Below are positions 8,259 through 16,388 of a DNA stretch of 64,000 bases, in pieces. The DNA is from Flavobacteriales bacterium (GTDB lineage: Bacteria > Bacteroidota > Bacteroidia > Flavobacteriales_F > PHOS-HE28). The translations under genes were made by a program, and so were the position numbers. The notes beneath the pieces were generated by a model that was given only the letters and a program-made list of their open reading frames with translations, was not told the DNA's origin and made no database searches. Location of the stretch: NCBI GenBank assembly GCA_016710965.1, contig JADJTW010000003.1, positions 186,001 through 250,000 of the forward strand, in the 5' to 3' direction. How positions within the stretch are numbered: position 1 is the stretch's first letter; every line of letters starts with the position of its first letter.

Positions 8259-8968
8259 GCCCGTCGCCCGTTGCTGCGCGAACGACCGATGCGGATGTCG
8301 AAGAGATCGCGCGAGCGACGGCCGCTAGTGAATTTCTTCCTGTAGTAGGATACCCATAGGACGATCAACGGCGATCCGATGACCGTAGGCCAGAGCCATT
8401 GCAGCCACATGGGCTTGATCATATCGAGATTGACCGCGCTGAACGCCGAGACCGTGGCGATGTAGCCGCCGAGAAAGCCTGACATGTGCGCGTAGAGCCA
8501 CTCGCGCTTGTCGTGGCTGGTCTTGTAGAAGCGCTGGAAATCGCGCCACACGAAGAGCAGCCCGATGGCGCCGAAGACGAGGAAGATGATGGGGCCGCTC
8601 TGCTTGTGGCCCAGTAACAAATGAATGAGCCCCCACATGAACAGCCCGCCATTCACCAGAATGGCAGCCCCCATGATGGTCTTGTCCCATACACCGGGCC
8701 GTTGGCCTTCATGCAGCTTCTTCAGGAAGAGCGCACGGTAGCCTGAGGCCACAAGCTGGAAGCTGAACACCCCAACCATGGCCATGAGCCAGTTGTTCTT
8801 GACAACGCCCAAGGCGATAGCCGTAGCAGCGACCACTGCCATGGCATAGAAGTAAACCTTGCCCCACCGCCGGTGCCAATCGCCGCCCTTGCGCGCCACC
8901 ATCGCTAACGGCGCCACCACCAAGGCCAGAAAGCCTGCGAGGGCGTGGAGGATGAGGAGGGGGGACAT
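8255..8968 (-). CDS. Multi-pass membrane protein (DUF2306-like)
   Basis: Integral membrane protein of 237 residues with about six or seven hydrophobic segments, including MSPLLILHALAGFLALVVAPLAMV at the N-terminus and GSPLIVLWVSYY near the end. The layout HALAGFLAL...KGGDWHRRWGKVYFYAMAVVAATAIALG, with histidines near the helix ends, resembles DUF2306-type proteins, but I do not recognise the family with certainty. The tail is basic (KKFTSGRRSRDLFDIRIGRSRSNGRRA). It overlaps the downstream GT4 by ATGA and starts 6 bp after the T9SS beta-propeller gene, so it belongs to the same operon. A role in glycan export or in an unrelated membrane function is equally possible. Confidence 0.65.
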   Translation of the reverse strand: MSPLLILHALAGFLALVVAPLAMVARKGGDWHRRWGKVYFYAMAVVAATAIALGVVKNNWLMAMVGVFSFQLVASGYRALFLKKLHEGQRPGVWDKTIMGAAILVNGGLFMWGLIHLLLGHKQSGPIIFLVFGAIGLLFVWRDFQRFYKTSHDKREWLYAHMSGFLGGYIATVSAFSAVNLDMIKPMWLQWLWPTVIGSPLIVLWVSYYRKKFTSGRRSRDLFDIRIGRSRSNGRRA

Positions 8969-8974
8969 GATGCG

Positions 8975-10450
8975 CTAGTCGATTGATGCGCCGGTGACGA
9001 TGAGCCGCTGCGAACGGGAGATACCCTGTGCGTAGAAGATCTTCAGGACATATGCTCCTTCGTTGTCAATCTGAAGACGAAGATTCGCGCTGTTCGTTGC
9101 GATTGCTCCTCGCCCTCGCAGAATACCTACCGCGTCGTAGAGCTCGTAGCTCGTTGGCTGTTCCATTGCGCCCAAGAAACGAATTGATCCACCTGGAGGA
9201 AGAGGATTCGGGCTGAACAACGCTGCGGGAACTTCATCAGCATCGTGGATGGACACCGGATCAAAGGTCACCGAGACGACCTCCGAGCTTGTAAATCCAT
9301 CTGGTCCGGCTTTGACCACGAACACAGCTCGCGGTCCAGGACCGAAGCTCTCTGTGCTACCTGCGAGTACGAATCCACCATCAGCAGTGACATCAACGCC
9401 CCAAGCCTCGTCATCGGCGGTCCCACCGTATGTGGTGCCGAATTGGAACTGGCCTGCAGCATCGACTACGATCAAGTACATGTCCCTTCCGCCCAATCCG
9501 AATGCTTCTGTGAAGCCTGCAACAGCAAAGCCCCCCCCTTGCCGCTCGCGAATCTCATGTGCTTCGGAATCTGCAAGTTGGCCCACAGCTGACATCCAAT
9601 CGAAAGACCCGTCGTTGAACAGCCTTGCAGTCATTAGCTGAGTGTTCTCTCCGTATCCTCTTGTCGAACCACAGAGCAGAAAGGACCCATCACCGATCTC
9701 GACAATGCTCATGGCTGCATCGGCACTGTCCGTACCGAAGGGGCTTTTCCACTCCAAAGAACCGTTTGCATCGTATTTCACGGCGTAGGCGTCGCTTTTA
9801 CCGTTGATGGCAGTCTTCGACCCTGCGGCGACACAGCCACCATCGGCCGTAGCAAAAACACTCCTACCAACGTCTAATCCGTTCCCGCCTATGGTCCGTT
9901 GCCACACGATTCCGCCTGTATCGTCAAGCCGAAGCAACCAGAGGTCCGCGTCGCCATTCGTTGCGGCATAGGTCTCTCCTACAGCGAAGAACCCACCAGG
10001 GATAGTTACGATGTCATAGAGGAACTCCCACTCCTCGGATCCGATGGAAATTTCCCAGAGAATGCTCCCTGTCTCATCAACTTCCACCGCGTAGCCATCA
10101 TAGCCGGATGTAATCTGACTCGAAGTGGACCCCACGACGACAGCACCTCCTGTGCTGGTTGCTTCCAGGCTCCACAGGTCCTCTACTCCGGACCCGCCAA
10201 CATGCACGGACCAGAGAAGCGCTCCTTCCGCATCCAACTTCAGCACGTATCCATCACCTCCAACACCGAAGCTTCCTGTGGAACCGGCAACGAGGTAGCC
10301 TCCATCAGAGGATGCCTTCACACAAGCCCCGCGATCGCTATCGAAACCGCCGTATGTCCTGCGCCACGTGAACTGCGCCTGCACATGGCACACATAGGCG
10401 AAAAGCAGGACGTTCGTGCAGGTCTTCAAGAGCGAGCGTCGAATGAACAT
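8975..10450 (-). CDS. T9SS-secreted beta-propeller-like repeat protein
   Basis: A 491-residue exported protein made of about seven repeats of the type DGGYLVAGSTGSFGVGGDGY...LKLDAEGALLW, spaced about 50 residues apart, the delta-60/PQQ-like pattern that folds into a beta-propeller. The N-terminal signal peptide is MFIRRSLLKTCTNVLLFAYVCHVQAQ. The last ~85 residues, starting near ALFSPNPLPPGGSIRFLG and ending with a hydrophobic beta strand, look like a type A T9SS sorting domain. The start at ATG 10450 places the signal peptide at the N-terminus; the longer frame would bury it. It is the first gene of the leftward polysaccharide operon and is divergent from the phosphoesterase gene, 28 bp away. 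Confidence 0.8.
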   Translation of the reverse strand: MFIRRSLLKTCTNVLLFAYVCHVQAQFTWRRTYGGFDSDRGACVKASSDGGYLVAGSTGSFGVGGDGYVLKLDAEGALLWSVHVGGSGVEDLWSLEATSTGGAVVVGSTSSQITSGYDGYAVEVDETGSILWEISIGSEEWEFLYDIVTIPGGFFAVGETYAATNGDADLWLLRLDDTGGIVWQRTIGGNGLDVGRSVFATADGGCVAAGSKTAINGKSDAYAVKYDANGSLEWKSPFGTDSADAAMSIVEIGDGSFLLCGSTRGYGENTQLMTARLFNDGSFDWMSAVGQLADSEAHEIRERQGGGFAVAGFTEAFGLGGRDMYLIVVDAAGQFQFGTTYGGTADDEAWGVDVTADGGFVLAGSTESFGPGPRAVFVVKAGPDGFTSSEVVSVTFDPVSIHDADEVPAALFSPNPLPPGGSIRFLGAMEQPTSYELYDAVGILRGRGAIATNSANLRLQIDNEGAYVLKIFYAQGISRSQRLIVTGASID

Positions 10451-10465
10451 CGCCCCCACCCCCGG

Positions 10466-10473
10466 TACCTTCG
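10466..10473 (+). promoter_or_regulatory. -7 promoter element TACCTTCG
   Basis: TACCTTCG fits TAnnTTYG and ends 5 nt before the ATG at 10479. It lies inside the longer possible frame starting at GTG 10416, and so argues for the 10479 start. Confidence 0.5.
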
Positions 10474-10478
10474 CCCCC

Positions 10479-11732
10479 ATGTCCGCTGCTGCCATTCGCA
10501 ATTTCATCATCTTCCTGGTGCTGCTGGTGCTTGTCGATCTGTACGCCTACAAAGGTGTGAATACGGCGCTGGCCAACCACTCCCTTACGCTGCGCCGGAT
10601 GTTCCGCTTCCTCTATTGGGTCATCTCCATAGGGATCTGGGGCATGCTGGTGTGGGTGGCCATCAATTTCCGCGATCCCGAGGCGCGGCGCGACCACAGC
10701 TTCGCCTTCTCCATGGTGGCGCTCTTCCTCTTGTTCTTCCTGCCCAAGTTGGTCATGGTGCTCTTCCATGGCCTCGATGACCTGTTGCACCTGGTGCGCT
10801 GGGGCTGGTGGAAGCTGACGCCAGGCCCGATGGATGTTACCGGCGAAGGCATCGGTCGCGCACGTTTCCTGAGCCAACTGGGCTTGATCCTGTCCACGGT
10901 GCCGTTCACTGCGGTGCTCTATGGTGTCACCAAGGGGCGTCGCACCTTCAACGTGTCTCGGGTGCCGGTGAAGAGCAGCACCCTGCCCAACGGGTTCGAC
11001 GGACTGCGCATCGTGCAGTTCAGCGACATGCACCTGGGCAGCTACGGTGGCGACCTGGCCATCGTGCGCAATGGCATCGACCTGATCAACGCCGAGGAGC
11101 CCGACCTGATCCTCTTCACCGGCGATCTGGTGAACGATTACGCCGAGGAAGCCGAGCCCTTCATCGGTGAGCTCTCGCGGCTTCAAGCGCGCATGGGCAA
11201 GTTCTCCATCCTGGGCAACCACGACTACAGCGATTACGCACGCTGGGACGATCCGGCGAACAAGGCCGCCAACCTCGAACGACTCAAAGCCATACACGCC
11301 GAATGCGGCTTCCGCTTGATGCTCGATGAGCATCTGCCGCTGGAGCGCAACGGCGATCGGATCGGCCTGCTCGGCGTTCAGAACTGGGGACATCGTTTCC
11401 AGCAGTACGGCGATCTGGCGAAGACGATGAAGGGAACGGAGCCCTTCACCTACCGCTTGTTGATGAGCCATGATCCAACGCATTGGGAGCATCAGGTGCT
11501 GGGCACGGGTATCGACCTCACTCTAAGCGGTCATACGCATGGCGCCCAGCTGGGCGTGAGGATCGCGGGCACCACGTACAGCCCGGCGCAGTGGGTGTAT
11601 AAGCACTGGGCGGGCCTGTATGCCGAAGGACATCAGCAACTCTACGTGAACCGTGGCTTCGGTTTCATCGGCTTCCCCGGCCGCGTGGGCATGCCGCCGG
11701 AGATCACGGTTCTGGAACTCGTGAAGGGCTGA
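10479..11732 (+). CDS. Membrane-anchored metallophosphoesterase
   Basis: Calcineurin-like phosphoesterase of the YkuE/YaeI type, 417 residues. Three to four N-terminal membrane helices (IRNFIIFLVLLVLVDLYAY; MFRFLYWVISIGIWGMLVWVAI; FSMVALFLLFFLPKLVMVLF; and one near FLSQLGLILSTVPFTAVLYG) precede the catalytic domain. Metal-binding motifs follow in order: FSDMHLGS (D and H), FTGDLVND, LGNHDYSDY (GNHD/E), MSHDPTHWE, and SGHTHGAQLG. Such enzymes act on phospholipid headgroups or lipid A-type phosphates, but the substrate here is unknown. The 10479 start is preferred because it follows a -7 box. It ends 3 bp before the stop of the convergent HMG-CoA lyase gene. Confidence 0.88.
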   Translation: MSAAAIRNFIIFLVLLVLVDLYAYKGVNTALANHSLTLRRMFRFLYWVISIGIWGMLVWVAINFRDPEARRDHSFAFSMVALFLLFFLPKLVMVLFHGLDDLLHLVRWGWWKLTPGPMDVTGEGIGRARFLSQLGLILSTVPFTAVLYGVTKGRRTFNVSRVPVKSSTLPNGFDGLRIVQFSDMHLGSYGGDLAIVRNGIDLINAEEPDLILFTGDLVNDYAEEAEPFIGELSRLQARMGKFSILGNHDYSDYARWDDPANKAANLERLKAIHAECGFRLMLDEHLPLERNGDRIGLLGVQNWGHRFQQYGDLAKTMKGTEPFTYRLLMSHDPTHWEHQVLGTGIDLTLSGHTHGAQLGVRIAGTTYSPAQWVYKHWAGLYAEGHQQLYVNRGFGFIGFPGRVGMPPEITVLELVKG

Positions 11733-11735
11733 GAT

Positions 11736-12596
11736 TCAGGACGGGAATAATGCTCCCGCTTTCGCAACGCTGCGTGCGAGCAGGTCCAGGTCAAGCCCCG
11801 TTCGTATGCCGCGCTCTTCGAGCGAGGCCACGAACAACTCCATCTGCAGGTTGCCCACCAGCTCGTCCTCGGCCATGGGGCAGCCGCCGTAGCCTTTGAT
11901 CGCGCCATCGAAGCGACGGCAGCCTGCGGCCCATGCTGCTTCGGTCTTCGCCTGCCAATTGTCTGGCCTGCAATGCAGGTGAGCGCCGAATTCGACCTGT
12001 GGAAGCGCCGGGACCAAAGAAGCGAACATGCTGCTGATGTCCTCTGGCCTGGCAACGCCGACGGTATCGCTCAGCGCGATGATGCGTACGCCGAGTTCCC
12101 GCACGAGGCGATCCACCCATTGCAACGCAACCTCCGCATTCCACGGATCGCCGTAAGGATTGCCGAAGGCCATGCTGATGTACACGACCAGTTCCTTCCC
12201 CGCCGCACGTGCGAGATCCGAGATGCGCGCGATGCGTGCCCACGATCCCTGGATGCTGCTGTTGGTGTTGCGTTGCTGGAAGGTCTCGCTGATGCTGAAG
12301 GGAAAGCCGAGATAGGAGACGCTCTCCTGCTTCACTGCTTCTTCAGCCCCGCGCTCATTGGCCACGATCACGAGCAACTTGCTCTTCGATCCTGAGATGT
12401 CGATCCGTGCCAGTACCTCGGCCGTGTCGGCCAGTTGCGGGATGGCCTTCGCGCTCACGAAGCTGCCGATGTCGATCGAATCGAAGCCGACCTTCAGCAA
12501 TGCGTTGAGGTAGTCCACCTTCACATCCGTGGGAATGAACGGAACGATGCCTTGCATGGCATCGCGCGGACACTCGATCAACTTCAGGTCGATCAT
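11736..12596 (-). CDS. mvaB: Hydroxymethylglutaryl-CoA lyase
   Basis: Cleaves 3-hydroxy-3-methylglutaryl-CoA into acetoacetate and acetyl-CoA, the last step of leucine breakdown. The 286-residue TIM-barrel begins LKLIECPRDAMQG, which carries the catalytic Arg-Asp pair of the family, followed by VGFDSIDIGSFVSAKAIPQLADTAEV. The metal-binding helix HLHCRPDN and the C-terminal loop GYGGCPMAEDELVGNLQME with its catalytic cysteine (about residue 235) are present. Length is somewhat shorter than the usual ~300 residues. The start at 12596 lies 26 bp from the left inverted repeat of the GxxExxY cassette. Confidence 0.88.
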   Translation of the reverse strand: MIDLKLIECPRDAMQGIVPFIPTDVKVDYLNALLKVGFDSIDIGSFVSAKAIPQLADTAEVLARIDISGSKSKLLVIVANERGAEEAVKQESVSYLGFPFSISETFQQRNTNSSIQGSWARIARISDLARAAGKELVVYISMAFGNPYGDPWNAEVALQWVDRLVRELGVRIIALSDTVGVARPEDISSMFASLVPALPQVEFGAHLHCRPDNWQAKTEAAWAAGCRRFDGAIKGYGGCPMAEDELVGNLQMELFVASLEERGIRTGLDLDLLARSVAKAGALFPS

Positions 12597-12622
12597 ATCA
12601 CCGATCGATCATGGAGGTGGTA

Positions 12623-12654
12623 GAACCACGGATGGGCACGGATGCACACCGATG
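12623..12654 (+). repeat. Left inverted repeat of the GxxExxY cassette
   Basis: A 32-nt stretch starting GAACCACGGATGGGCACGG and containing three CACGGATG/CACCGATG units. Its reverse complement matches 13113-13144 at 30 of 32 positions. The two copies enclose the gene at 12700-13071. Confidence 0.75.
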
Positions 12655-12699
12655 CGGATACAATGTCCATGTTCTCGCGAATGCCAAGGACTTGAATCA

Positions 12700-13071
12700 T
12701 CAAAGCACTACACGCCGCCATTCCAGCTTCGCTCGTTTGAAGTTGAGGATGAGACCTACTCGCAGGCCGGTCAGTCGCAAATAGTTGAGCATCTGTCCCA
12801 GTTCATGGTTGCTTATGCGATCGATGGTCTTTGCCTCCACCACGATGCTCTCCCGCACGATCAGGTCAGGCACGTACAAACCAACAGGCGCATCCTTGTA
12901 GATCACATCGTATTGCGGTTGCTGCTCGAACGGGATACCGCGCTGCCTCAACTCCACGGCTATGGCATTCTCGTACGGCTTCTCGAGCAAGCCATGCCCA
13001 AGGATGTTCAGTACCTCCATGGCCACACCGATCACTTCCTCAGTCTCCGATTCAAGCATCAATACGCTCAT
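12700..13071 (-). CDS. GxxExxY family protein
   Basis: A 123-residue protein of the GxxExxY family, a small PD-(D/E)XK nuclease-like fold of unknown function. The naming motif is visible as GHGLLEKPYENAI (G-x-x-E-x-x-Y, about residues 25-37), followed by the nuclease-like core DVIYKDAPVGLYVPDLIV and IVVEAKTI, with D and E-x-K in the right order for a PD-(D/E)XK active site. The last part GQMLNYLRLTGLRVGLILNF matches the family. It is flanked by imperfect inverted repeats (12623-12654 and 13113-13144), which suggests it travels as a small cassette inserted between the mvaB and pyrD genes. Confidence 0.88.
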   Translation of the reverse strand: MSVLMLESETEEVIGVAMEVLNILGHGLLEKPYENAIAVELRQRGIPFEQQPQYDVIYKDAPVGLYVPDLIVRESIVVEAKTIDRISNHELGQMLNYLRLTGLRVGLILNFKRAKLEWRRVVL

Positions 13072-13111
13072 GGCCTGCTTTGCTTAGGCGCTATCCAAAA
13101 GGAACGAAGAT

Positions 13112-14179
13112 TCATCCGTGTGCATCCGTGTCCATCCGTGGTTCGAAATAACTCAAACAAGCATCGGATCGCACGAATGCCTCATTGATCCGCGAAATAA
13201 GCGCAGGGCCTTCATAGATCAAGCCCGTGTACACCTGAACAGGATCGGCACCGGCTTGGATCTTCTCCATGGCCGCCTCTGCGCTATCGATCCCGCCCAC
13301 CCCGATGATCACCATCGGTCTCGGCAACCGCTCACGCAGGTAACGCACCACCTCGGTGCTTCTCGCGCGCACCGGTACGCCGCTGAGCCCGCCCATGCCC
13401 ATCGCTGCCACCTCGTCCGGCGGTGTGCGCAAGCCCTCGCGCGAGATGGTCGTGTTCGTCGCGATCACGCCAGCAATGCCGCTCTCTTTCACCACCACGC
13501 ACACATCGTCGAGTTGGGCATCGCTGAGGTCCGGGGCGATCTTCAGCAGGATCGGCCGGTGGGGCTGCGCGTTGCGCACCACCAACTCACGCAGAAGATC
13601 AAGCAACGGTCCCTTGTCCTGCAATTCGCGCAAGCCCGCCGTATTGGGGCTGCTCACGTTCACCGTGAAGTAGTCCACCACCGGATGCAGCGCTTCGAAG
13701 CACTTCACATAGTCATCAACCGCGCGTTCGTTCGGCGTGGCCTTGTTGCGGCCGATGTTGCCACCCACGAGGATGCCCGGCTTCCTCTTCTTCAAACGGC
13801 GCACGGCCGCCTCCACGCCACCGTTGTTGAAGCCCATCCGGTTGATGAGCGCAAGGTCCTTCGGCAAGCGGAACAAGCGGGGCCGTTCGTTGCCCGGCTG
13901 AGCGAGCGGTGTCACCGTTCCGATCTCGATATGACCGAAACCGAGGGCGCTGAGCGCATCCACATGTTTGGCGTCCTTGTCCATGCCAGCAGCTAGCCCT
14001 ACAGGAGAGGGGAAGCACAGGCCCATGACTTCCACGGCAGCTTTCGCTGGCGGCTTCCTTCCACCCGCAAGGGCCAGCATGCCCGGCACCCTGGCTGCAA
14101 CGTCCAGAAGCGCGAACGTGATCCGGTGGGCACGCTCGGGCGGCAACAGGAAGAGCAGCGGGCGGATGATCCGATACAT
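13112..14179 (-). CDS. pyrD: Dihydroorotate dehydrogenase (quinone), class 2
   Basis: Oxidises dihydroorotate to orotate in pyrimidine synthesis, passing electrons to quinone at the membrane. The 355-residue protein has the class 2 N-terminal helix (MYRIIRPLLFLLPPERAHRITFALL), the FMN/active-site motifs LAAGMDKDAKHVDAL and the catalytic serine in TVNVSSPNTAGLRELQ, then GVGGIDSAEAAMEKIQAGADPVQVYTGLIYEGP. Start ATG at 14179 fits the family and sits 7 nt after a -7 box. The C-terminus ends FEPRMDTDAHG; the last residues and the stop are encoded by the right inverted repeat of the GxxExxY cassette, so the native end was probably replaced. A few residues are affected, and function should be intact. 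Confidence 0.9.
   Translation of the reverse strand: MYRIIRPLLFLLPPERAHRITFALLDVAARVPGMLALAGGRKPPAKAAVEVMGLCFPSPVGLAAGMDKDAKHVDALSALGFGHIEIGTVTPLAQPGNERPRLFRLPKDLALINRMGFNNGGVEAAVRRLKKRKPGILVGGNIGRNKATPNERAVDDYVKCFEALHPVVDYFTVNVSSPNTAGLRELQDKGPLLDLLRELVVRNAQPHRPILLKIAPDLSDAQLDDVCVVVKESGIAGVIATNTTISREGLRTPPDEVAAMGMGGLSGVPVRARSTEVVRYLRERLPRPMVIIGVGGIDSAEAAMEKIQAGADPVQVYTGLIYEGPALISRINEAFVRSDACLSYFEPRMDTDAHG
13113..13144 (-). repeat. Right inverted repeat of the GxxExxY cassette (overlaps pyrD 3' end)
   Basis: Inverted copy of 12623-12654, 30 of 32 bases identical, made of CATCCGTG units. It overlaps the last codons and stop of pyrD. Confidence 0.75.
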
Positions 14180-14186
14180 CGGCGGG

Positions 14187-14194
14187 CGAATGTA
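14187..14194 (-). promoter_or_regulatory. -7 promoter element TACATTCG for pyrD
   Basis: TACATTCG on the minus strand, 7 nt before the pyrD ATG at 14179. It is back-to-back with the uvrB element with only 6 bp between them. Confidence 0.5.
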
Positions 14195-14200
14195 GCCCGG

Positions 14201-14208
14201 TACTTTTG
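14201..14208 (+). promoter_or_regulatory. -7 promoter element TACTTTTG for uvrB
   Basis: A perfect match to TAnnTTTG, 26 nt before the uvrB ATG at 14235. Confidence 0.55.
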
Positions 14209-14234
14209 CGACCCCGTCGATCGGGATAAAACAC

Positions 14235-16271
14235 ATGCCCTTCGAACTCATCTCCGAATTCCAGCCCACGGGCGATCAACCCGATGCGATCCGTCAGCTG
14301 GTCGAGGGCCTCAACAACGGCATGCCCGCCCAAACACTGCTGGGCGTGACCGGCTCGGGCAAGACCTTCACTGTGGCCAACGTGATCGCGCAAGTGGACC
14401 GACCGACGCTGGTCCTGAGCCACAACAAAACGCTCGCTGCGCAGCTCTACGGCGAATTCAAGCATTTCTTCCCGAACGACCGCGTGGAGTATTTCGTGAG
14501 CTACTACGACTACTATCAGCCGGAGGCCTATCTGCCCACGACGAACACATACATCGAGAAAGACCTCAGCGTCAATGACGAGATCGAGAAGCTACGCCTC
14601 AGTGCATCGAGCGCCTTGCTCAGCGGTCGCCGAAACGTGATCGTGGTGGCGAGCGTGAGTTGCATCTACGGCATCGGCAATCCTGTGGAGTTCCGCCGCA
14701 GCATGGTGGAGATCGACCGGGGCCGGAAGGTCTCGCGCAACGCTTTGCTGCACGAGCTGGTGAGCGCACTGTACAGCCGCAAGGACGACGATCCGGTGCG
14801 GGGCAATTTCCGCGTGCGTGGCGATGTGGTGGAGGTGTACCTGGCGTATGCCGATGAAGGCTTGCGCATCCACTTCTGGGGCGACGCAGTGGAACGGCTG
14901 GAACGCTTCGATACGTTGACGGCGAAAACCCTGGAGAGCGTGGAACAGACCACCATCTACCCCGCCAACATCTTCGTCACCAGCAGGGAGACCATGAACG
15001 ATGCCCTGCAAGCCATCCGTGAGGACATGGTGAAGCAGGTGGAGTTCTTCAAGCAGATCGGCAAGCACTTGGAGGCCAAGCGACTGGAGGAACGCGTGCT
15101 GCACGACCTGGAGATGATGCGCGAACTGGGCTACTGCTCAGGGATCGAGAACTACAGTCGGTACTTCGACCGGCGGGATACTGGCCAGCGCCCCTTCTGC
15201 CTCATCGACTATTTCCCGGAGGACTTCCTGATGGTGATCGACGAGAGCCACGTGACGGTGAGCCAGATCGGCGCCATGTACGGCGGCGATCGATCGCGTA
15301 AGCGCAACCTCGTAGAGTACGGCTTCCGGCTGCCCAGCGCCATGGACAATCGCCCGCTGAAGATGGAAGAGTTCGAGGACCTCATCGGGCAAACGCTGTT
15401 CGTGAGCGCCACGCCCGCCGACTACGAACTGCAACGCAGCGAAGGCATCGTGGTGGAACAAGTCGTGCGCCCCACCGGATTGCTGGACCCGCCGATCGAA
15501 GTGCGGCCGAGCAGGGACCAGATAGACGACCTGCTGGACGAGATCCGGAACCGGAGCCGGAAGAACGAGCGCGTCCTCGTCACCACGCTCACCAAGCGCA
15601 TGGCCGAGGAGCTCAGCGATTTCATGTTGAAGAACGGCGTGAAATGCAAGTACATCCACAGCGATGTGGAAACGCTGGAGCGGATCGAGATCCTTCGACA
15701 GTTGAGGCTGGGCCTCTTCGATGTACTGATAGGCGTGAACCTGCTGCGCGAAGGGCTTGACCTGCCCGAGGTGAGCCTTGTCGCGGTGCTCGATGCCGAC
15801 CAGGAAGGCTTCCTACGCAGCAGCCGGTCACTGACCCAGACCGCAGGCCGTGCCGCACGGAACGTGAACGGACTGGTGATCTTCTATGCCGACAAGGTGA
15901 CCGAGAGCATGCGTCGCACCATCGAGGAGACCGGGCGCCGCCGCGTGAAGCAGATGGCCTACAACAAGGCCAACGGCATAACGCCCACCCAGATCAAACG
16001 CGACAGGACCGACGTGCTGAAGCAGACCGCAGTACTGGACCTGCATGATGCGAGCGGGAGAAGGGCATACGTGGAGCCGGAGGAATACAGCCTCGCTGCG
16101 GATCCGGTGATGAAGTACACGACCGCTGACCAACTGGCGCACAATGCCGAATTGCTCGAGACGCAGATGAAGAAGGCGGCGAAGGACCTGGACTTCATAG
16201 CAGCAGCGCAATTGCGCGATGAATTTTTCGCCATGCGCAAGTTGCTCGAGCAGCGCACGCAGCCCTCCTGA
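14235..16271 (+). CDS. uvrB: UvrABC system protein B (excinuclease subunit)
   Basis: Damage-verifying helicase-like subunit of nucleotide excision repair that loads onto DNA with UvrA and recruits UvrC. At 678 residues it has full length. Visible parts are Walker A GVTGSGKT (residues 37-44), the damage-probing beta-hairpin YYDYYQPEAYLP (about 92-103), the Walker B region VIDESHVT, helicase motif VI-like QTAGRAARNVNGLVI, and the C-terminal UVR motif LETQMKKAAKDLDFIAAA, which contacts UvrC. The gene is divergent from pyrD and has its own -7 box. uvrB often stands apart from uvrA and uvrC, as here. Confidence 0.97.
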   Translation: MPFELISEFQPTGDQPDAIRQLVEGLNNGMPAQTLLGVTGSGKTFTVANVIAQVDRPTLVLSHNKTLAAQLYGEFKHFFPNDRVEYFVSYYDYYQPEAYLPTTNTYIEKDLSVNDEIEKLRLSASSALLSGRRNVIVVASVSCIYGIGNPVEFRRSMVEIDRGRKVSRNALLHELVSALYSRKDDDPVRGNFRVRGDVVEVYLAYADEGLRIHFWGDAVERLERFDTLTAKTLESVEQTTIYPANIFVTSRETMNDALQAIREDMVKQVEFFKQIGKHLEAKRLEERVLHDLEMMRELGYCSGIENYSRYFDRRDTGQRPFCLIDYFPEDFLMVIDESHVTVSQIGAMYGGDRSRKRNLVEYGFRLPSAMDNRPLKMEEFEDLIGQTLFVSATPADYELQRSEGIVVEQVVRPTGLLDPPIEVRPSRDQIDDLLDEIRNRSRKNERVLVTTLTKRMAEELSDFMLKNGVKCKYIHSDVETLERIEILRQLRLGLFDVLIGVNLLREGLDLPEVSLVAVLDADQEGFLRSSRSLTQTAGRAARNVNGLVIFYADKVTESMRRTIEETGRRRVKQMAYNKANGITPTQIKRDRTDVLKQTAVLDLHDASGRRAYVEPEEYSLAADPVMKYTTADQLAHNAELLETQMKKAAKDLDFIAAAQLRDEFFAMRKLLEQRTQPS

Positions 16272-16388
16272 TCCGCGTAATGCTCCGATCGCCGGTTCGA
16301 GCGCCGATATTTCCCGCCTCGTCGAGATCGCGCACGCGCACCCTGTACGCTGGGTAGATTGCGGCCGCGCAACCATGCGCTGTGCTGA

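Noticed and set aside
10338..11492. A 384-residue minus-strand frame opposite the metallophosphoesterase
   Set aside because: It is histidine- and glutamine-rich without a fold, and the phosphoesterase motifs decide the strand.
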